A stretch of DNA of 64,000 nt from assembly GCA_965601455.1 (NCBI GenBank), contig OZ271831.1, positions 496,001 to 560,000 on the forward strand, read 5' to 3'. The translations under genes were made by a program, and so were the position numbers. The notes below the pieces were generated by a model. It searched no databases, was not told where the DNA came from, and worked only from the letters and a program-made list of their open reading frames with translations. Below are positions 63,837-64,000 of the stretch, in pieces. The DNA is from JANQEU01 sp965601455 (lineage in GTDB: Bacteria; Bacteroidota; Bacteroidia; Cytophagales; Cyclobacteriaceae). Each line of letters begins with the position of its first letter. Positions within the stretch are counted from its first letter, which is position 1.

Positions 63837-64000
63837 CTACTTCAACCGCAACTGTCCATTTCTTACACGCTGCGGGTGATTGCCTACCGGAACTTCAGCA
63901 ATGACTTCCCGGGTGGCATAATCGACGACAGTCACCTTGTCCAATCCACTAATTGAAACGTACGCTTTGGTACCGTCCTTACTAGAGGTCGCCCAGTAGG
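63837..64000 (-). CDS. YVTN-type beta-propeller protein, C-terminal end (cut by window edge)
   Basis: The frame enters from the right edge and stops with TAG at 63837-63839. The last 53 or so residues include KAYVSISGLDKVTVVDYATR, VIAEVPVGNHPQRVRNGQL, which is the repeat unit of YVTN-family beta-propeller proteins (surface layer or periplasmic). The rest of the gene is outside the window, so no more can be said. Confidence 0.75.
   Translation of the reverse strand, partial: YWATSSKDGTKAYVSISGLDKVTVVDYATREVIAEVPVGNHPQRVRNGQLRLK

Noticed and set aside
1..64000. tRNA, rRNA, CRISPR arrays, insertion sequences, integrase or phage genes
   Set aside because: Reading both strands I found no cloverleaf-like sequence, no spaced direct repeats and no transposase or integrase product.

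Overview
The window looks like a chromosomal segment of a marine-type Bacteroidetes (probably Cytophagales; this placement is inference). The support is a TonB-dependent receptor with an N-terminal carboxypeptidase-like domain, a secreted CotH protein with a type IX secretion (T9SS) C-terminal tail, short N-terminal lipoprotein signals ending in S-C or G-C, promoter boxes of the TAnnTTTG type, and a weak need for Shine-Dalgarno sequences. I saw no tRNA, rRNA, CRISPR array, insertion sequence, integrase or phage gene. The window cuts a gene at each end: a TonB-dependent receptor on the left and a YVTN-type beta-propeller protein on the right, both on the minus strand.

Layout. 1-3372: the partial TonB receptor and a secreted CehA/McbA-like metallohydrolase. 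3432-8452: a compact minus-strand operon for a bidirectional NAD-linked [NiFe] hydrogenase. Its subunits are condensed by fusion (HoxE-HoxF, then HoxU-HoxY, then HoxH) and followed by the maturation protease. 8631-16837: small membrane, lipocalin-like and NTF2-like proteins, an ABC permease/ATPase pair, a two-domain methyltransferase with an SRPBCC protein, VOC and DinB proteins, and a penicillin-acylase-type hydrolase. 16880-20796: a very tight operon of GntP-type permease, RidA, D-serine dehydratase/D-threonine aldolase-like enzyme and M19 dipeptidase, which reads as a D-amino-acid (probably D-serine) use pathway. 21163-26134: an S9 peptidase, then alkB alkane monooxygenase with a TetR regulator and a perfect 13-bp inverted repeat just before alkB.

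26156-41335: an accessory-looking mix of NTF2-like proteins, a zinc-ribbon membrane protein, a methyltransferase, serine hydrolases, an NmrA-type oxidoreductase, an ECF sigma factor with a cysteine-bearing tail, a PhoD-like phosphatase, an S41 peptidase, a frame-disrupted outer-membrane barrel gene and a second RidA. 41621-63632: secreted hydrolases, a VPS10/BNR-repeat protein, polysaccharide deacetylase, DUF1080 protein, CotH protein, AraC regulator, gamma-glutamyltransferase and alpha/beta hydrolase.

A repeated theme is a two-gene cassette found three times (34928-31993 minus, 41621-44604 plus, 63632-60730 minus). A small PadR regulator overlaps by 4 bp a large duplicated FtsX/MacB-type permease that carries a short cytoplasmic prefix domain, with no ATPase gene next to it. 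The most distinctive points are the hydrogenase fusions with a His-to-Gln change at the C-terminal metal motif, the D-amino-acid operon, the alkB operator, the PadR-permease cassettes, and the single-base frameshift near 39657.
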